A DNA stretch of 64,000 bases, from assembly GCA_037200885.1 (NCBI GenBank), contig JBBCIN010000002.1:1-64000 (forward strand), written 5' to 3'. The notes under the pieces were generated by a model. The model ran no database searches. It was given only the letters and a program-made list of their open reading frames with translations, and was not told the origin of the DNA. Shown piece after piece: positions 1 to 8,069 of this stretch (positions within the stretch are counted from its first letter, which is position 1; every line of letters begins with the position of its first letter). Source of the stretch: PMG-095 sp037200885. Lineage in GTDB: Bacteria > Myxococcota_A > Polyangia > Polyangiales > Polyangiaceae. The translations under genes were made by a program, and so were the position numbers.

Positions 1-1044
1 ATGACGGATCTGCCCGCGCCCACCTTCGAAGCACGCCTGGTTCAAGCTCGCGACATCAGCGTGCGTCTGAAGCGCGCCATCGCCCAGGTGATCGTCGGCC
101 AAGACGCAGTCGTGGAGCAAGTATTGTGGGGCCTGGTTGCGGGCGGGCACGTGCTCTTGGAGGGCAACCCGGGCCTGGGCAAGACCTTGCTCGTCCGCAC
201 GCTGTCTTCGTGTTTGGACCTGCGCTTCTCGCGCATTCAATTCACCCCCGACCTGATGCCGAGCGACGTGACCGGCACCAACGTTCTGGTGATGGACGGT
301 AGCGGGCAAGGCAGCAAAGGTCGTTTCGAATTGCACCGCGGTCCGATCTTCGGCCAAGTCGTGTTGGCCGATGAAATCAATCGCGCCACGCCCAAGACAC
401 AGAGCGCGTTGCTCGAGGCCATGCAGGAGCACGCGGTGACCATCGCCGGCACGCGGCACGCGCTCGATGAGCCTTTTTTCGTGCTGGCCACCGAAAATCC
501 GATCGAAATGGAGGGCACTTATCCGCTGCCCGAAGCGCAGCTCGATCGCTTCTTGTTGAAGGTCTCCGTGCCGGCTCCGAGCGAAGACGAGCTGACCGAG
601 ATTTTGGCCCGCACCACGGGCAAACCGGTGGCAGAACCGGAACGCGTGCTCACGCGTCAAGACGTGCGCGAGTTGCAAGCGCTGTGTCGGGAAGTGGCCG
701 TGGCCGAGCCCGTGCTGCGCTACGCGGCTCGGCTGGTCAATGCCAGCGCGCCGGACGCGCCGGATGCGCCGGACTTGGTACGCCGCGCCGTGCGCTACGG
801 CGCGGGCGTGCGCGGCGCGCAATCGCTGGTCCTGGCCGCCAAAGCGGTGGCTTTGCTCGAGGGCCGCGCGCACGTCTCTTTCGCCGATCTGCAGCGCACC
901 GCGGCGCCCGTCCTCCGCCACCGCATCTTGCTCAGCTTCGAGGGCGAAGCCGATGGCGTTTCGTGTGATCAGATCGTACGCGAGCTGTTGGCGAGCGTGT
1001 TGATTCGGCCGGCGGCAGTCGAGCGCGCCGTGCAGGGGGTGTAA
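1..1044 (+). CDS. MoxR-family AAA+ ATPase
   Basis: MoxR ATPases are chaperone-like AAA+ proteins that usually act with VWA-domain partners on periplasmic or membrane complexes. Seen in the 347-residue product: Walker A GNPGLGKT (about 55-62), Walker B LADEIN (122-127), sensor 1 ATENP (163-167) and the PEAQLDRF segment (178-184), then a helical lid domain. The length is typical. The ATG sits on the first base of the window, so a start further upstream cannot be excluded. The stop lies 4 bases before the next gene, so this is probably the first of at least four co-transcribed genes. DUF58 and VWA genes downstream are the usual MoxR partners, which supports the family call. The substrate is unknown. 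Confidence 0.93.
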   Translation: MTDLPAPTFEARLVQARDISVRLKRAIAQVIVGQDAVVEQVLWGLVAGGHVLLEGNPGLGKTLLVRTLSSCLDLRFSRIQFTPDLMPSDVTGTNVLVMDGSGQGSKGRFELHRGPIFGQVVLADEINRATPKTQSALLEAMQEHAVTIAGTRHALDEPFFVLATENPIEMEGTYPLPEAQLDRFLLKVSVPAPSEDELTEILARTTGKPVAEPERVLTRQDVRELQALCREVAVAEPVLRYAARLVNASAPDAPDAPDLVRRAVRYGAGVRGAQSLVLAAKAVALLEGRAHVSFADLQRTAAPVLRHRILLSFEGEADGVSCDQIVRELLASVLIRPAAVERAVQGV

Positions 1045-1048
1045 CCCG

Positions 1049-3100
1049 GTGCGTCTACCTGCTCGCCTCGCGACTTTCGTGTCGCTCGTGTGTGGCCTGC
1101 TCTCGTTGCTGCTCGGCCCGCGTGAGGCCAAGGCCGACAGCGCCTTGAAGCTGGAGGCGGTGCCCGTGTTGGGCGCCAACAGTCCCGCCGTCGATGGCTG
1201 GGGTGAAGTCTACGTTCGCCTGGAAAATCGCGCGGCGACGCAGTTCAACGGTTACGTGGAGCTGCGCAGCGTCGTGATCGGCCGAGGCGCCCTGCGCACC
1301 TTGTCACGTGCCCCCTTTTCGATCGCCCCGAAGGGCCGGGTCAATTTGCTCTTGCCGAGCCACGGCCTGGTCCTTCGCGCGGGTGAGGCCAAGGTAGTGG
1401 CGGTCGGCGCGGACGGTGAGGAGTTGGGCGAGGACCCATTGCCGCCGCTGCGCACGCTCGATCCGCTGCTCTTCGACTTACACACGCCGAGCCGCCTGGC
1501 ACCCGTGCTCAACGCGCAACCCGTTCCGATCCGGAGGCGCAGCGGCAGCTACGCCTACGGCGGCTCGACGCTGTCGGTGACGACGCCGCAGATCAACGCC
1601 ACCACCGGTGAGCTCGTATTGCCGGATTTGGCCGCTGGCTACGCGAGCGCCACCTTGGTCTTGGCTTCTGGGCGCACCATCTCGAGCTTGCCTCTCCCCG
1701 CGGTCGACGCCTTGTTTTCCTGGGTGCTCGCGGGCGGCGCCCTGGCGCTCGTCGTCGATCGCCCGGAAGACGTCCACAGTGCGTGGCTCGAGGCCTTGGC
1801 CGGCGGTCACGTGCAGAGCTGCGCGGCCGCCCGAAAGCTCTCGCTGGTGGCGCAATTTGCCGTCCCGGTCGACAACGCGGGCAAAGGCACGTTCGGCTCG
1901 GCGCCACGCGTGACGCTCGAATCCGCCAAGCCCTCGGCCGAGCTGGCGGCGACCTTCTTCGGACTGACCGGTGCCAATCTGCGAGTCAGCCCTTGGGGCG
2001 AGAGCGCCAGCTACGGACTTGGTGAGGTGCATTTCTTGGCCTTCAATCCAAACACCGAGCTCGGGGCCAACGACCCCTGGTTGCGGCTCGAGCTGATCGA
2101 TCTGGTGCGCCACGCCTGGGAGCGCGCCACGGTCGTCGCCTTGCCTCACGGGCAGGCTTCGCTCGACGAGCTGCGCTCGGACAACGTGCGCCGCGTGCTC
2201 GATCCGAACGAGGGCACGCGCTGGACCGTGGTCGTGTCCACGCTGCTCTTGCTGATTTATGCCGCGCTCGCCGGTCCCCTCAATTTCTACCTGGCGCAAC
2301 GCGCGGGCCGCCCGTTGCGTGCCCTTCTGCACTTGCCGGTTTGGGCGGGGCTCGCGCTCGCCAGCATCGTGCTGCTCGGGATTTTGGGCAAAGGGCTGAC
2401 CGGCCGCGCCCGGCATTTGACCTTGATCGAGGCCGGCGCGGGTATGGCGCGCGCCTCGATCACGCGCTTTCGCGGCTTGTACGGCGCGCGCGCGGATGAC
2501 GTGACCGTGCGCGCCGCGCGCGGCAGCGTGCTCGACGTAGTCGGTGAACCGGACGAGGTCACACGCGATCTGCTGGTCGATCGGGACGGACTGCGCCTGG
2601 AACGGCTGCGCGAAAAGCCATGGCAAGTACAGGTCGTGCGTGAGGACGGCTTCGCCAACCTGGGCGCCGGGGTGAGCCTAGTGCGAGGCCCCGATGGTGA
2701 ATTGATGATCAAGAACCGCTGCGCGCGCGATCTGCTGGGGGTGATCGTCAAGGCGCCCGGCCATGACCTCAGCTACTTCCCGAAGCTCAGCGACGGGCAA
2801 ACCGTGAGCCTGCGCGAAGGCCGTTCGATCGGACCGGTGCCGAGCAGCTCGTCCTTCGGGACGCGCGCACTTTCGGTCTCCGCGTTTCACGACCGAGTGG
2901 AAGAGCGAGCCAAAGGCGCGGGCGCAGCCTGGGAAGCACTGGAGTCCCTGACCGGCTCGGACGCCGATTGGTGGCCCGAAGACGTGCCCGTACTGATCGC
3001 GGAGCTCGAGGGCGGCGAAGGGCGCAACCAAGACTCCGGACTGCGCCTGGATCTGGACCGCGTGCTCTTGCGCGTCGTCGGCTACGGGGGGGTGCCGTGA
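1049..3100 (+). CDS. Large exported membrane protein of a MoxR locus, function unknown
   Basis: 683 residues, GTG start five bases after the moxR stop. An N-terminal signal sequence (about 1-30, ending AKADS) leads into a long probably periplasmic domain. Two hydrophobic helices follow near residues 391-412 (STLLLLIYAALAGPL) and 428-450 (WAGLALASIVLLGILG), and then a C-terminal domain of about 230 residues. I do not recognise a named family. Proteins of this layout occur between MoxR and ABC genes in such loci (general knowledge), and they may couple the ATPase or transporter to an envelope component; that role is inference. The gene overlaps the next by GTGA, which indicates translational coupling. 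Confidence 0.85.
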   Translation: MRLPARLATFVSLVCGLLSLLLGPREAKADSALKLEAVPVLGANSPAVDGWGEVYVRLENRAATQFNGYVELRSVVIGRGALRTLSRAPFSIAPKGRVNLLLPSHGLVLRAGEAKVVAVGADGEELGEDPLPPLRTLDPLLFDLHTPSRLAPVLNAQPVPIRRRSGSYAYGGSTLSVTTPQINATTGELVLPDLAAGYASATLVLASGRTISSLPLPAVDALFSWVLAGGALALVVDRPEDVHSAWLEALAGGHVQSCAAARKLSLVAQFAVPVDNAGKGTFGSAPRVTLESAKPSAELAATFFGLTGANLRVSPWGESASYGLGEVHFLAFNPNTELGANDPWLRLELIDLVRHAWERATVVALPHGQASLDELRSDNVRRVLDPNEGTRWTVVVSTLLLLIYAALAGPLNFYLAQRAGRPLRALLHLPVWAGLALASIVLLGILGKGLTGRARHLTLIEAGAGMARASITRFRGLYGARADDVTVRAARGSVLDVVGEPDEVTRDLLVDRDGLRLERLREKPWQVQVVREDGFANLGAGVSLVRGPDGELMIKNRCARDLLGVIVKAPGHDLSYFPKLSDGQTVSLREGRSIGPVPSSSSFGTRALSVSAFHDRVEERAKGAGAAWEALESLTGSDADWWPEDVPVLIAELEGGEGRNQDSGLRLDLDRVLLRVVGYGGVP

Positions 3101-4194
3101 GCGCACCGGTCCCGGCCATTCGCGTACGCCACTTGTGGCATCGCTTCGGCAACACCGATGTGCTGCGCGATGTCAGCTTCGAGGTCGCGCAGGGCGAGAT
3201 CTTCGGTTTCATTGGCCCGAACGGCGCCGGCAAAACGACCACGATTCGCGTCATGGCCACCCTGCTCGAGCCCCTGTCGGGACGCGTCGAGGTGGACGGC
3301 ATCGACGTTGCGCTGGAGCCCGAGCGAGTGCGGCGCTTGATCGGCTATATGCCCGACCACGCAGGCGTGTACGAGCGGATCACGATCCGAGAGTTTCTGG
3401 AGTTTTTCGCGGATGCCTACAGCGTCCCCGATCGCTCGGTGGTAGCCACGGTGATCGAGCTGACCGAGCTTGGGAAGCTGCAAGATCGCTTGGTCGCCGA
3501 TCTGAGCAAGGGCATGAAGCAGCGCTTGCAAATCGCGCGCATCTTGCTGCACGACCCGAAGGTCTTGGTGCTCGACGAGCCCGCCTCCGATCTAGACCCG
3601 CGCGCTCGCATCGAAGTCCGCGATTTGCTCTTGGAGCTTCGGGACCTGGGTAAGACCATTTTCCTGTCCAGCCACATCCTCACCGAGCTGAGCGATGTAT
3701 GCACCTCGATTGGGATTTTGGAGCGCGGCTCGCTGGTCGTGGCAGGTCCGATCGGTGAGATTGCCGAGCGCCTCGCGGCCCGCAATGCGCCGGTGGGCGA
3801 GGACGGAAAACGTCTGGCCTTGGCGCCGCAAATGCCGTTTCAACCGGCCGCCCCCGTCGATCCATCGGCGCTCGTGAAAGCTTCGCTGAGTGCGCCAGTG
3901 GTCGAAACAGCTGGCGGCGTGGCAGTGCCGCCAGCGGCGCGACGGCGCTTGCGCCTGCGCGTGATCGGCGATTCGCGTCTGGTCGTGCCGTTGATCGAGG
4001 GCGGCGGCGGCGTGCTCGGCGTCGAGCCTGGCCCCGCTGGCCAACTGACCGTGCACTACGTGGGCGACGAGCGCTTCGTGGCGGAAGTCGTGCGCCATCT
4101 GGTTTCGCGTGGGGTCGGTATCGTGGGGGTCGAACCCGAACGAAACGAGCTCGAGCGGATCTTCCTCGAAGTCACCCGGGGGGATCTGCAGTGA
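3097..4194 (+). CDS. ABC transporter ATP-binding protein (ABC-2 type)
   Basis: 365 residues from the GTG that overlaps the preceding stop as GTGA. An in-frame ATG at 2968 would lie inside the upstream gene and add a basic non-homologous leader, so it is rejected. Seen: Walker A GPNGAGKTT (40-48), ABC signature LSKGMKQR (136-143), Walker B LVLDEP (157-162) with SDLDP, and an H-loop in LSSHI. Residues beyond about 230 form an extension containing an Ala/Pro-rich linker and a small alpha/beta domain, as in exporters of the NatA/gliding-type ABC-2 class. It should energise the permease encoded next, again with a GTGA overlap. The substrate is unknown. Confidence 0.94.
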   Translation: MSAPVPAIRVRHLWHRFGNTDVLRDVSFEVAQGEIFGFIGPNGAGKTTTIRVMATLLEPLSGRVEVDGIDVALEPERVRRLIGYMPDHAGVYERITIREFLEFFADAYSVPDRSVVATVIELTELGKLQDRLVADLSKGMKQRLQIARILLHDPKVLVLDEPASDLDPRARIEVRDLLLELRDLGKTIFLSSHILTELSDVCTSIGILERGSLVVAGPIGEIAERLAARNAPVGEDGKRLALAPQMPFQPAAPVDPSALVKASLSAPVVETAGGVAVPPAARRRLRLRVIGDSRLVVPLIEGGGGVLGVEPGPAGQLTVHYVGDERFVAEVVRHLVSRGVGIVGVEPERNELERIFLEVTRGDLQ

Positions 4195-5873
4195 CGACCG
4201 ACGTCGGCTCGCCCGGCCTGCCTCCTCCTCCAGCCGCGCGAACCTCCACGCCGCCGTCGCCCAAGACGACGCCCTGGGCGCGCCTTTTGCGGGAGCCCAA
4301 TCCGGTTTGGATGCGCGAGCTGAAACAAGCCGCACGCCTGCAACGAACGCCGATCATCCTATCGGTGGTGACGGGCATGATGACGCTGCTGATCTGCTCG
4401 GTGGGAGGCGTCGCCAGCACCACCGCGGAGCCGGCCAAGGTCGGTGTGGGCATCTTCCACACCTTCTTCTCTTTGGCCTATGCCGTCGTGACTTGGATCG
4501 GGCCGGCGGTCGCCGCCAACACCATCGCCGGCGAGCGCAGCGGTCGTACCTGGGAAGCGTTGCAGCTCACCGGCCTCAGCCCGCGGCGTATCGCGCGCGG
4601 CAAGTTCCTCGCCGCATACACCTATATTTGCCTCTATATCGTGATGCTCGTGCCAGTGGGGGCGCTGCCCTTCTTGTTCGGCGGCGTGACCGCGACCGAG
4701 GTGCTGATCGCGTTCTTGATCTTGTTTTTACTGGCCGCGTTGGCGGTCGCGTTCGGTCTCTCCATCAGCGCCAAGTTCCAGAGCCCAGCCGCCGCGATCA
4801 TCGTCACCTTACTGGTGGCGTTACCCGTGTCGCTCGGGGTGTACGGCGGGGCGGGAGTCGGCTTGTCCTACGCTGCGCACGAGCAGTGGCCAGGGGTCCC
4901 CGGCGGCCCGCCGGTTTGGCTGCCCACCGCCTACGTGCGCGCCGATTTCGGTCTCGCCTACTGTGTCTTCTTGCTCTTGCTTCCCGCGCTGGCCACGCTC
5001 ATCCCGGCCTGGTTGTTCTATGAGTCGGCGGTCGCCAACATGGGCTCACCGAGCGACGACCGCTCCACCCGGCTGCGAGTCTGGTTCCTGACCGCGATGC
5101 CCGCGCTGACGGCCTGCGCGGCGTTGGTGACCTGGCTTTCGCGCGACATTTCGTGGGTCTACGCCGCCGGGGGGCTGCTCTGGGGGTTCGGCTGCTTTGG
5201 GGCTTTTCTGTTCTCGGGTGAGCCGCTCAGCCCTTCCGAGCGAGTGCTCGCGCACTGGCAACGACGCGGCACTTCGGCCCTGACTCAGAGCCTTGGGCCA
5301 GGAGTATTGCGCGCCTGCTCGCTGCTGTTGTTGCTCACGGTGTGCAGTCTGGCCGCCAATGCCGGAAGCGGGATTCTCAAAGCGAAAACCGGCGCCGAAC
5401 GCGATGCGCTGTTGGCCTTTCACGGTTACGCGGTGGCCTTCTTCGGCTTCGTGGTGGGCTTTGCGGCTTGGGCCCGCGCGCGCGCCAAGAGCGCCGGGAC
5501 GCCGCGCTTGTTGCTCGCGACGGCACTCTTTTTCGCCTTCGTGGGCCCCTGGATTGCCATGGCGGTCGCCGGCCTGATCACGAACCAACACGATCGCGCG
5601 ATGCTCATGGCCAGCCCTTCGCCGACCTTCGCGGTCAGCATGGTCCAAGCGGCGTCGACCTCGTCTCCAGACGCGGGGCTGATCCTGGCCACGGGCTCGG
5701 CCTGCGCCGCTGCCTGGGCACTGATCGGCCTCGGGCTGTTCGCGGTGGCCGCCGCGCGCGTCCGGACGCGCCTCTCGGCCGAACGCAGCGCGCGCGCCGC
5801 GTTACAGCGGGCCTTCGACGACGAAGATGCGGCGCTCCAGGCTCGCCCCCTAGAACCGGCCAGCGAGAGCTGA
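4191..5873 (+). CDS. ABC-2 type transporter permease
   Basis: 560 residues, start GTG overlapping the ATPase stop. A cytoplasmic Pro-rich N-terminus of about 45 residues leads into roughly twelve hydrophobic segments. The early part shows the ABC-2 pattern NTIAGERSGRTWEALQLTGL (about 108-127), in which a cytoplasmic coupling segment follows the second helix. Later segments include LLWGFGCFGAFLF and VCSLAANAG. The C-terminus is charged and cytoplasmic. It forms the membrane part of an exporter with the preceding ATPase. The position between MoxR and DUF58 genes suggests a role in assembling or moving an envelope component; this is inference. Confidence 0.9.
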   Translation: MTTDVGSPGLPPPPAARTSTPPSPKTTPWARLLREPNPVWMRELKQAARLQRTPIILSVVTGMMTLLICSVGGVASTTAEPAKVGVGIFHTFFSLAYAVVTWIGPAVAANTIAGERSGRTWEALQLTGLSPRRIARGKFLAAYTYICLYIVMLVPVGALPFLFGGVTATEVLIAFLILFLLAALAVAFGLSISAKFQSPAAAIIVTLLVALPVSLGVYGGAGVGLSYAAHEQWPGVPGGPPVWLPTAYVRADFGLAYCVFLLLLPALATLIPAWLFYESAVANMGSPSDDRSTRLRVWFLTAMPALTACAALVTWLSRDISWVYAAGGLLWGFGCFGAFLFSGEPLSPSERVLAHWQRRGTSALTQSLGPGVLRACSLLLLLTVCSLAANAGSGILKAKTGAERDALLAFHGYAVAFFGFVVGFAAWARARAKSAGTPRLLLATALFFAFVGPWIAMAVAGLITNQHDRAMLMASPSPTFAVSMVQAASTSSPDAGLILATGSACAAAWALIGLGLFAVAAARVRTRLSAERSARAALQRAFDDEDAALQARPLEPASES

Positions 5874-5876
5874 AGC

Positions 5877-6779
5877 GTGTCTGATCCGCGCAGCCTGCTC
5901 GATCCCGCCTTCGTCCGTGAGCTCGAGGCGCTGCGCCGCAGGCTATCAATGACGGTGCAAAGTGGCGCTGCGGGTGAGCGCGCGGCTCGCCGTCGCGGCG
6001 GCTCGGCAGAGTTCCAGGATCACCGACCGTATGCGCCGGGGGACGACCTGAGGCGGGTCGACTGGGCCGCCTTTGCTCGCACGGGAGAGCCCGTTTTGAA
6101 GCTATTTCGCGCTGAAGAAGATAGCGTGTTGCGGCTCGTCCTGGACGCTTCGGCCTCGCTCGCCTTCGGCTCGCCACAGAAGTTCGAGGTTGCACGCCGC
6201 GTGGCCGCCGCCATCGGCTATTTGGCGCTCGCCAACGGCCAGCGCGCGCAGGTCTTAATCGCACGTCAGCCGGGTCAGGCAAGCCCGCGCGGTCTTGATC
6301 GAATCGGGTCGCCCCGACGCGGACGAGACGCGTTGGCGGGCCTACTGCGTGACCTGAGTGAGCCCGTGGCGGGTGGCACGGCGGATCTGACCCGCGCCCT
6401 CGAGCAAACGCTCCAGCAAGCCGCGCGCCCTGGCCTACTGGTGGTGGTGAGCGACTTCTTGGACCCCGGTACGGTTACGAAAGCCCTCGGGCACGCCTGC
6501 GCGCTCGGCCACCAGGTTGCCCTGGTTCAAGTGCTCTCCCGCGAAGAAGTCGAGCCTAGCTACGACGGCGACTTCGCCTTCGTCGATGCCGAAAGCGAGG
6601 CCCAGGTCGAGCTGAGTATGGATGCCGCCGCGGTAGACGCCTACGTGGCACGCTTGGCGGGGCTGATCGACGAACTACGCGCTTGGTCCCGCAAGCACCG
6701 CGCAAGCTATGTCCGGATGACCAACGACGACGCGCTGGAAGGCGCGGTGCGCCGCTTCGTGTCTCGTTCGGTCGACTGA
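5877..6779 (+). CDS. DUF58 domain protein (VWA-like partner of MoxR)
   Basis: 300 residues, GTG start three bases after the permease stop. The DUF58 signature is clear around residues 41-82: GGSAEFQDHRPYAPGDDLRR, then VDWAAFARTGEPVLKLF and EED. A VWA-like strand LVLDASASL (87-95) carries a DxSxS metal-site pattern. No transmembrane segment is visible, so this is a soluble form, unlike many DUF58 proteins that have two N-terminal helices. DUF58 proteins accompany MoxR in most genomes and are thought to be its adaptors or substrates. It closes the first gene run; a gap of 1.3 kb precedes the VWA genes. Confidence 0.92.
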   Translation: MSDPRSLLDPAFVRELEALRRRLSMTVQSGAAGERAARRRGGSAEFQDHRPYAPGDDLRRVDWAAFARTGEPVLKLFRAEEDSVLRLVLDASASLAFGSPQKFEVARRVAAAIGYLALANGQRAQVLIARQPGQASPRGLDRIGSPRRGRDALAGLLRDLSEPVAGGTADLTRALEQTLQQAARPGLLVVVSDFLDPGTVTKALGHACALGHQVALVQVLSREEVEPSYDGDFAFVDAESEAQVELSMDAAAVDAYVARLAGLIDELRAWSRKHRASYVRMTNDDALEGAVRRFVSRSVD

Positions 6780-6853
6780 GAAACCAGCTAATTTTAGCCT
6801 GATTCACCCTTCAGCCAGCGACGCCCTCGAAACCCCAAAAAAACCAAGCGAGC

Positions 6854-6900
6854 CACGAGCGCCACCGACTCCGCTGGATGCGAGGGCGGTGGCGCTCGTG
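6854..6900 (-). terminator. Hairpin terminator of the histone-like gene
   Basis: A perfect 14-bp inverted repeat, CACGAGCGCCACCG at 6854-6867 and its complement at 6887-6900, lies just past the stop of the minus-strand lysine-rich gene. Read on the minus strand the stem is followed after 10 bases by seven T (6837-6843). The T run is a little far from the stem for a textbook terminator. It could also stop read-through from the plus-strand operon ending at 6779. Confidence 0.6.
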
Positions 6901-6915
6901 TTCACTCGGAATCAA

Positions 6916-7113
6916 TCACGCCTTTTTGGCGCGCTTCTTCTTTGCCTTCTTGGCAGGCTTGGCGACCGGCGCGGCTTCGGGAGCTGCTGCCTTGGAGGCC
7001 TTCTTCTTTGCCTTCTTCTTGGCTTTCTTCTTCGCCTTCTTCTTGGCGGGCGCGGCTACAGCCGGTGCGGGTGCAGCTTTCTTCGCGCTCTTCTTCTTCT
7101 TTTTGGCGGCCAT
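6916..7113 (-). CDS. Histone H1-like lysine-rich DNA-binding protein
   Basis: 65 residues, about 28 of them lysine, the rest mostly alanine and proline. KKKA units recur four times around residues 24-38, flanked by Ala/Pro stretches (APAPAVAAPA, APEAAPVAKP). This matches the C-terminal tail of eukaryotic H1 and the small bacterial H1-like proteins that compact DNA non-specifically. The start is the ATG at 7113, preceded by GAGGA on the minus strand; an ATG 34 codons upstream is possible but adds an unrelated sequence. A plausible sigma-70 promoter and a hairpin terminator frame it as a single-gene unit, inserted against the direction of the surrounding MoxR locus. No globular domain is present. 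Confidence 0.82.
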   Translation of the reverse strand: MAAKKKKKSAKKAAPAPAVAAPAKKKAKKKAKKKAKKKASKAAAPEAAPVAKPAKKAKKKRAKKA

Positions 7114-7129
7114 TGATCCGTCCTCTATT

Positions 7130-7158
7130 TTTAGATTGCGCAACACTTGCGAGCGCAA
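7130..7158 (-). promoter_or_regulatory. Putative sigma-70 promoter of the histone-like gene
   Basis: On the minus strand TTGCGC (7158-7153) and TCTAAA (7135-7130) are separated by exactly 17 bases, and the start codon is 17 bases past the -10 element. The region is locally AT-rich. The match is by eye only. Confidence 0.4.
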
Positions 7159-7316
7159 TGAAGAACACTTTGCAATCCATGTGCATGCGCCGTCAAGAAG
7201 CTCGTTACTGATCACGATTGATTGTTCGCCGGCGTCGGCATCGCGTCCGCTGTCGCGCCCGTCGTCGCATCCGCCCTCGTCGCGACGTGCCGCGATCCCC
7301 TGTACACTCGAAATCG

Positions 7317-8009
7317 ATGACCGACGTGAGTGCCGGAGGATACGAAAGCGCGCTCCGCAACGAAGCGTTGCGGGTCTACCGAAGGTACATGTTGGAGGTC
7401 GTCGAGGGCTTCACGCTGTGTCCCTGGGCGGCTGCCGCGCGGCGCGACGGGCACGTCGTCGAAGCGGTGATTTTGGCTGAAAATCAAGCTGATCCGCAGC
7501 AATCATTGACGCTTTTGGAGAGCCTGAAATGGCAAGCCGAGACCGATATCGCACTCTTCATCTATCCCGATTTGGAGCTCGGCCGACTGGGCTTCGAGAG
7601 CTTCGTCCGGACCTTGCGTGAGCGGGACGCGGCACGTCACGAGGTCGGAACGATCCCGTTCGCGATGGCTGCCTTTCACCCCGATGCCCGCCCCGATCTG
7701 AACGAGCCAGAACGCCTGATTCCGTTCTTGCGCCGGACCCCCGATCCGACGATCCAGGTGGTGCGCTGTACGGCGCTCGAGCGCGTCCGCGGCAATAGCC
7801 AGGAGGGCACCTCCTTCTTCGACCTCTCGAACCTTGGTACACTGCCATTGCCACAAAAGGAGCCGGTTTCCCTACGTCAGCGCATCGCTCAGGCCAACCT
7901 CGATACCGCGCTCGAAGTAGGAATCGACACCCTGGAAAGTCTGTTTCAGGACATCCGCCGTGACCGCGACGAGAGCTACGCACGCATCCGACGCGGTCCC
8001 GCAGGCTGA
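7317..8009 (+). CDS. DUF1415 family protein
   Basis: 230 residues from the ATG at 7317; a start 33 codons upstream would add only a basic Arg-rich leader. The family pattern is visible: TLCPWA near residue 33, a central DIALFIYPDLE segment, AFHPDARPDLNEPE and the RRTPDPTIQVVR motif. DUF1415 proteins are soluble, about 180-200 residues, and have no established function; the conserved CPWA cysteine and the FHPD motif suggest a catalytic or metal site. This copy has a charged C-terminal tail. It stands between the two halves of the MoxR/VWA locus on the same strand, 60 bases before the BatA-like gene, so it may be co-transcribed with it. Confidence 0.82.
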   Translation: MTDVSAGGYESALRNEALRVYRRYMLEVVEGFTLCPWAAAARRDGHVVEAVILAENQADPQQSLTLLESLKWQAETDIALFIYPDLELGRLGFESFVRTLRERDAARHEVGTIPFAMAAFHPDARPDLNEPERLIPFLRRTPDPTIQVVRCTALERVRGNSQEGTSFFDLSNLGTLPLPQKEPVSLRQRIAQANLDTALEVGIDTLESLFQDIRRDRDESYARIRRGPAG

Positions 8010-8069
8010 GCCGCCCCGCTGATCGCCGCCCTCCGGTTGCTGGCCTAGCTAGACGCCGCTTGTGCCCCT

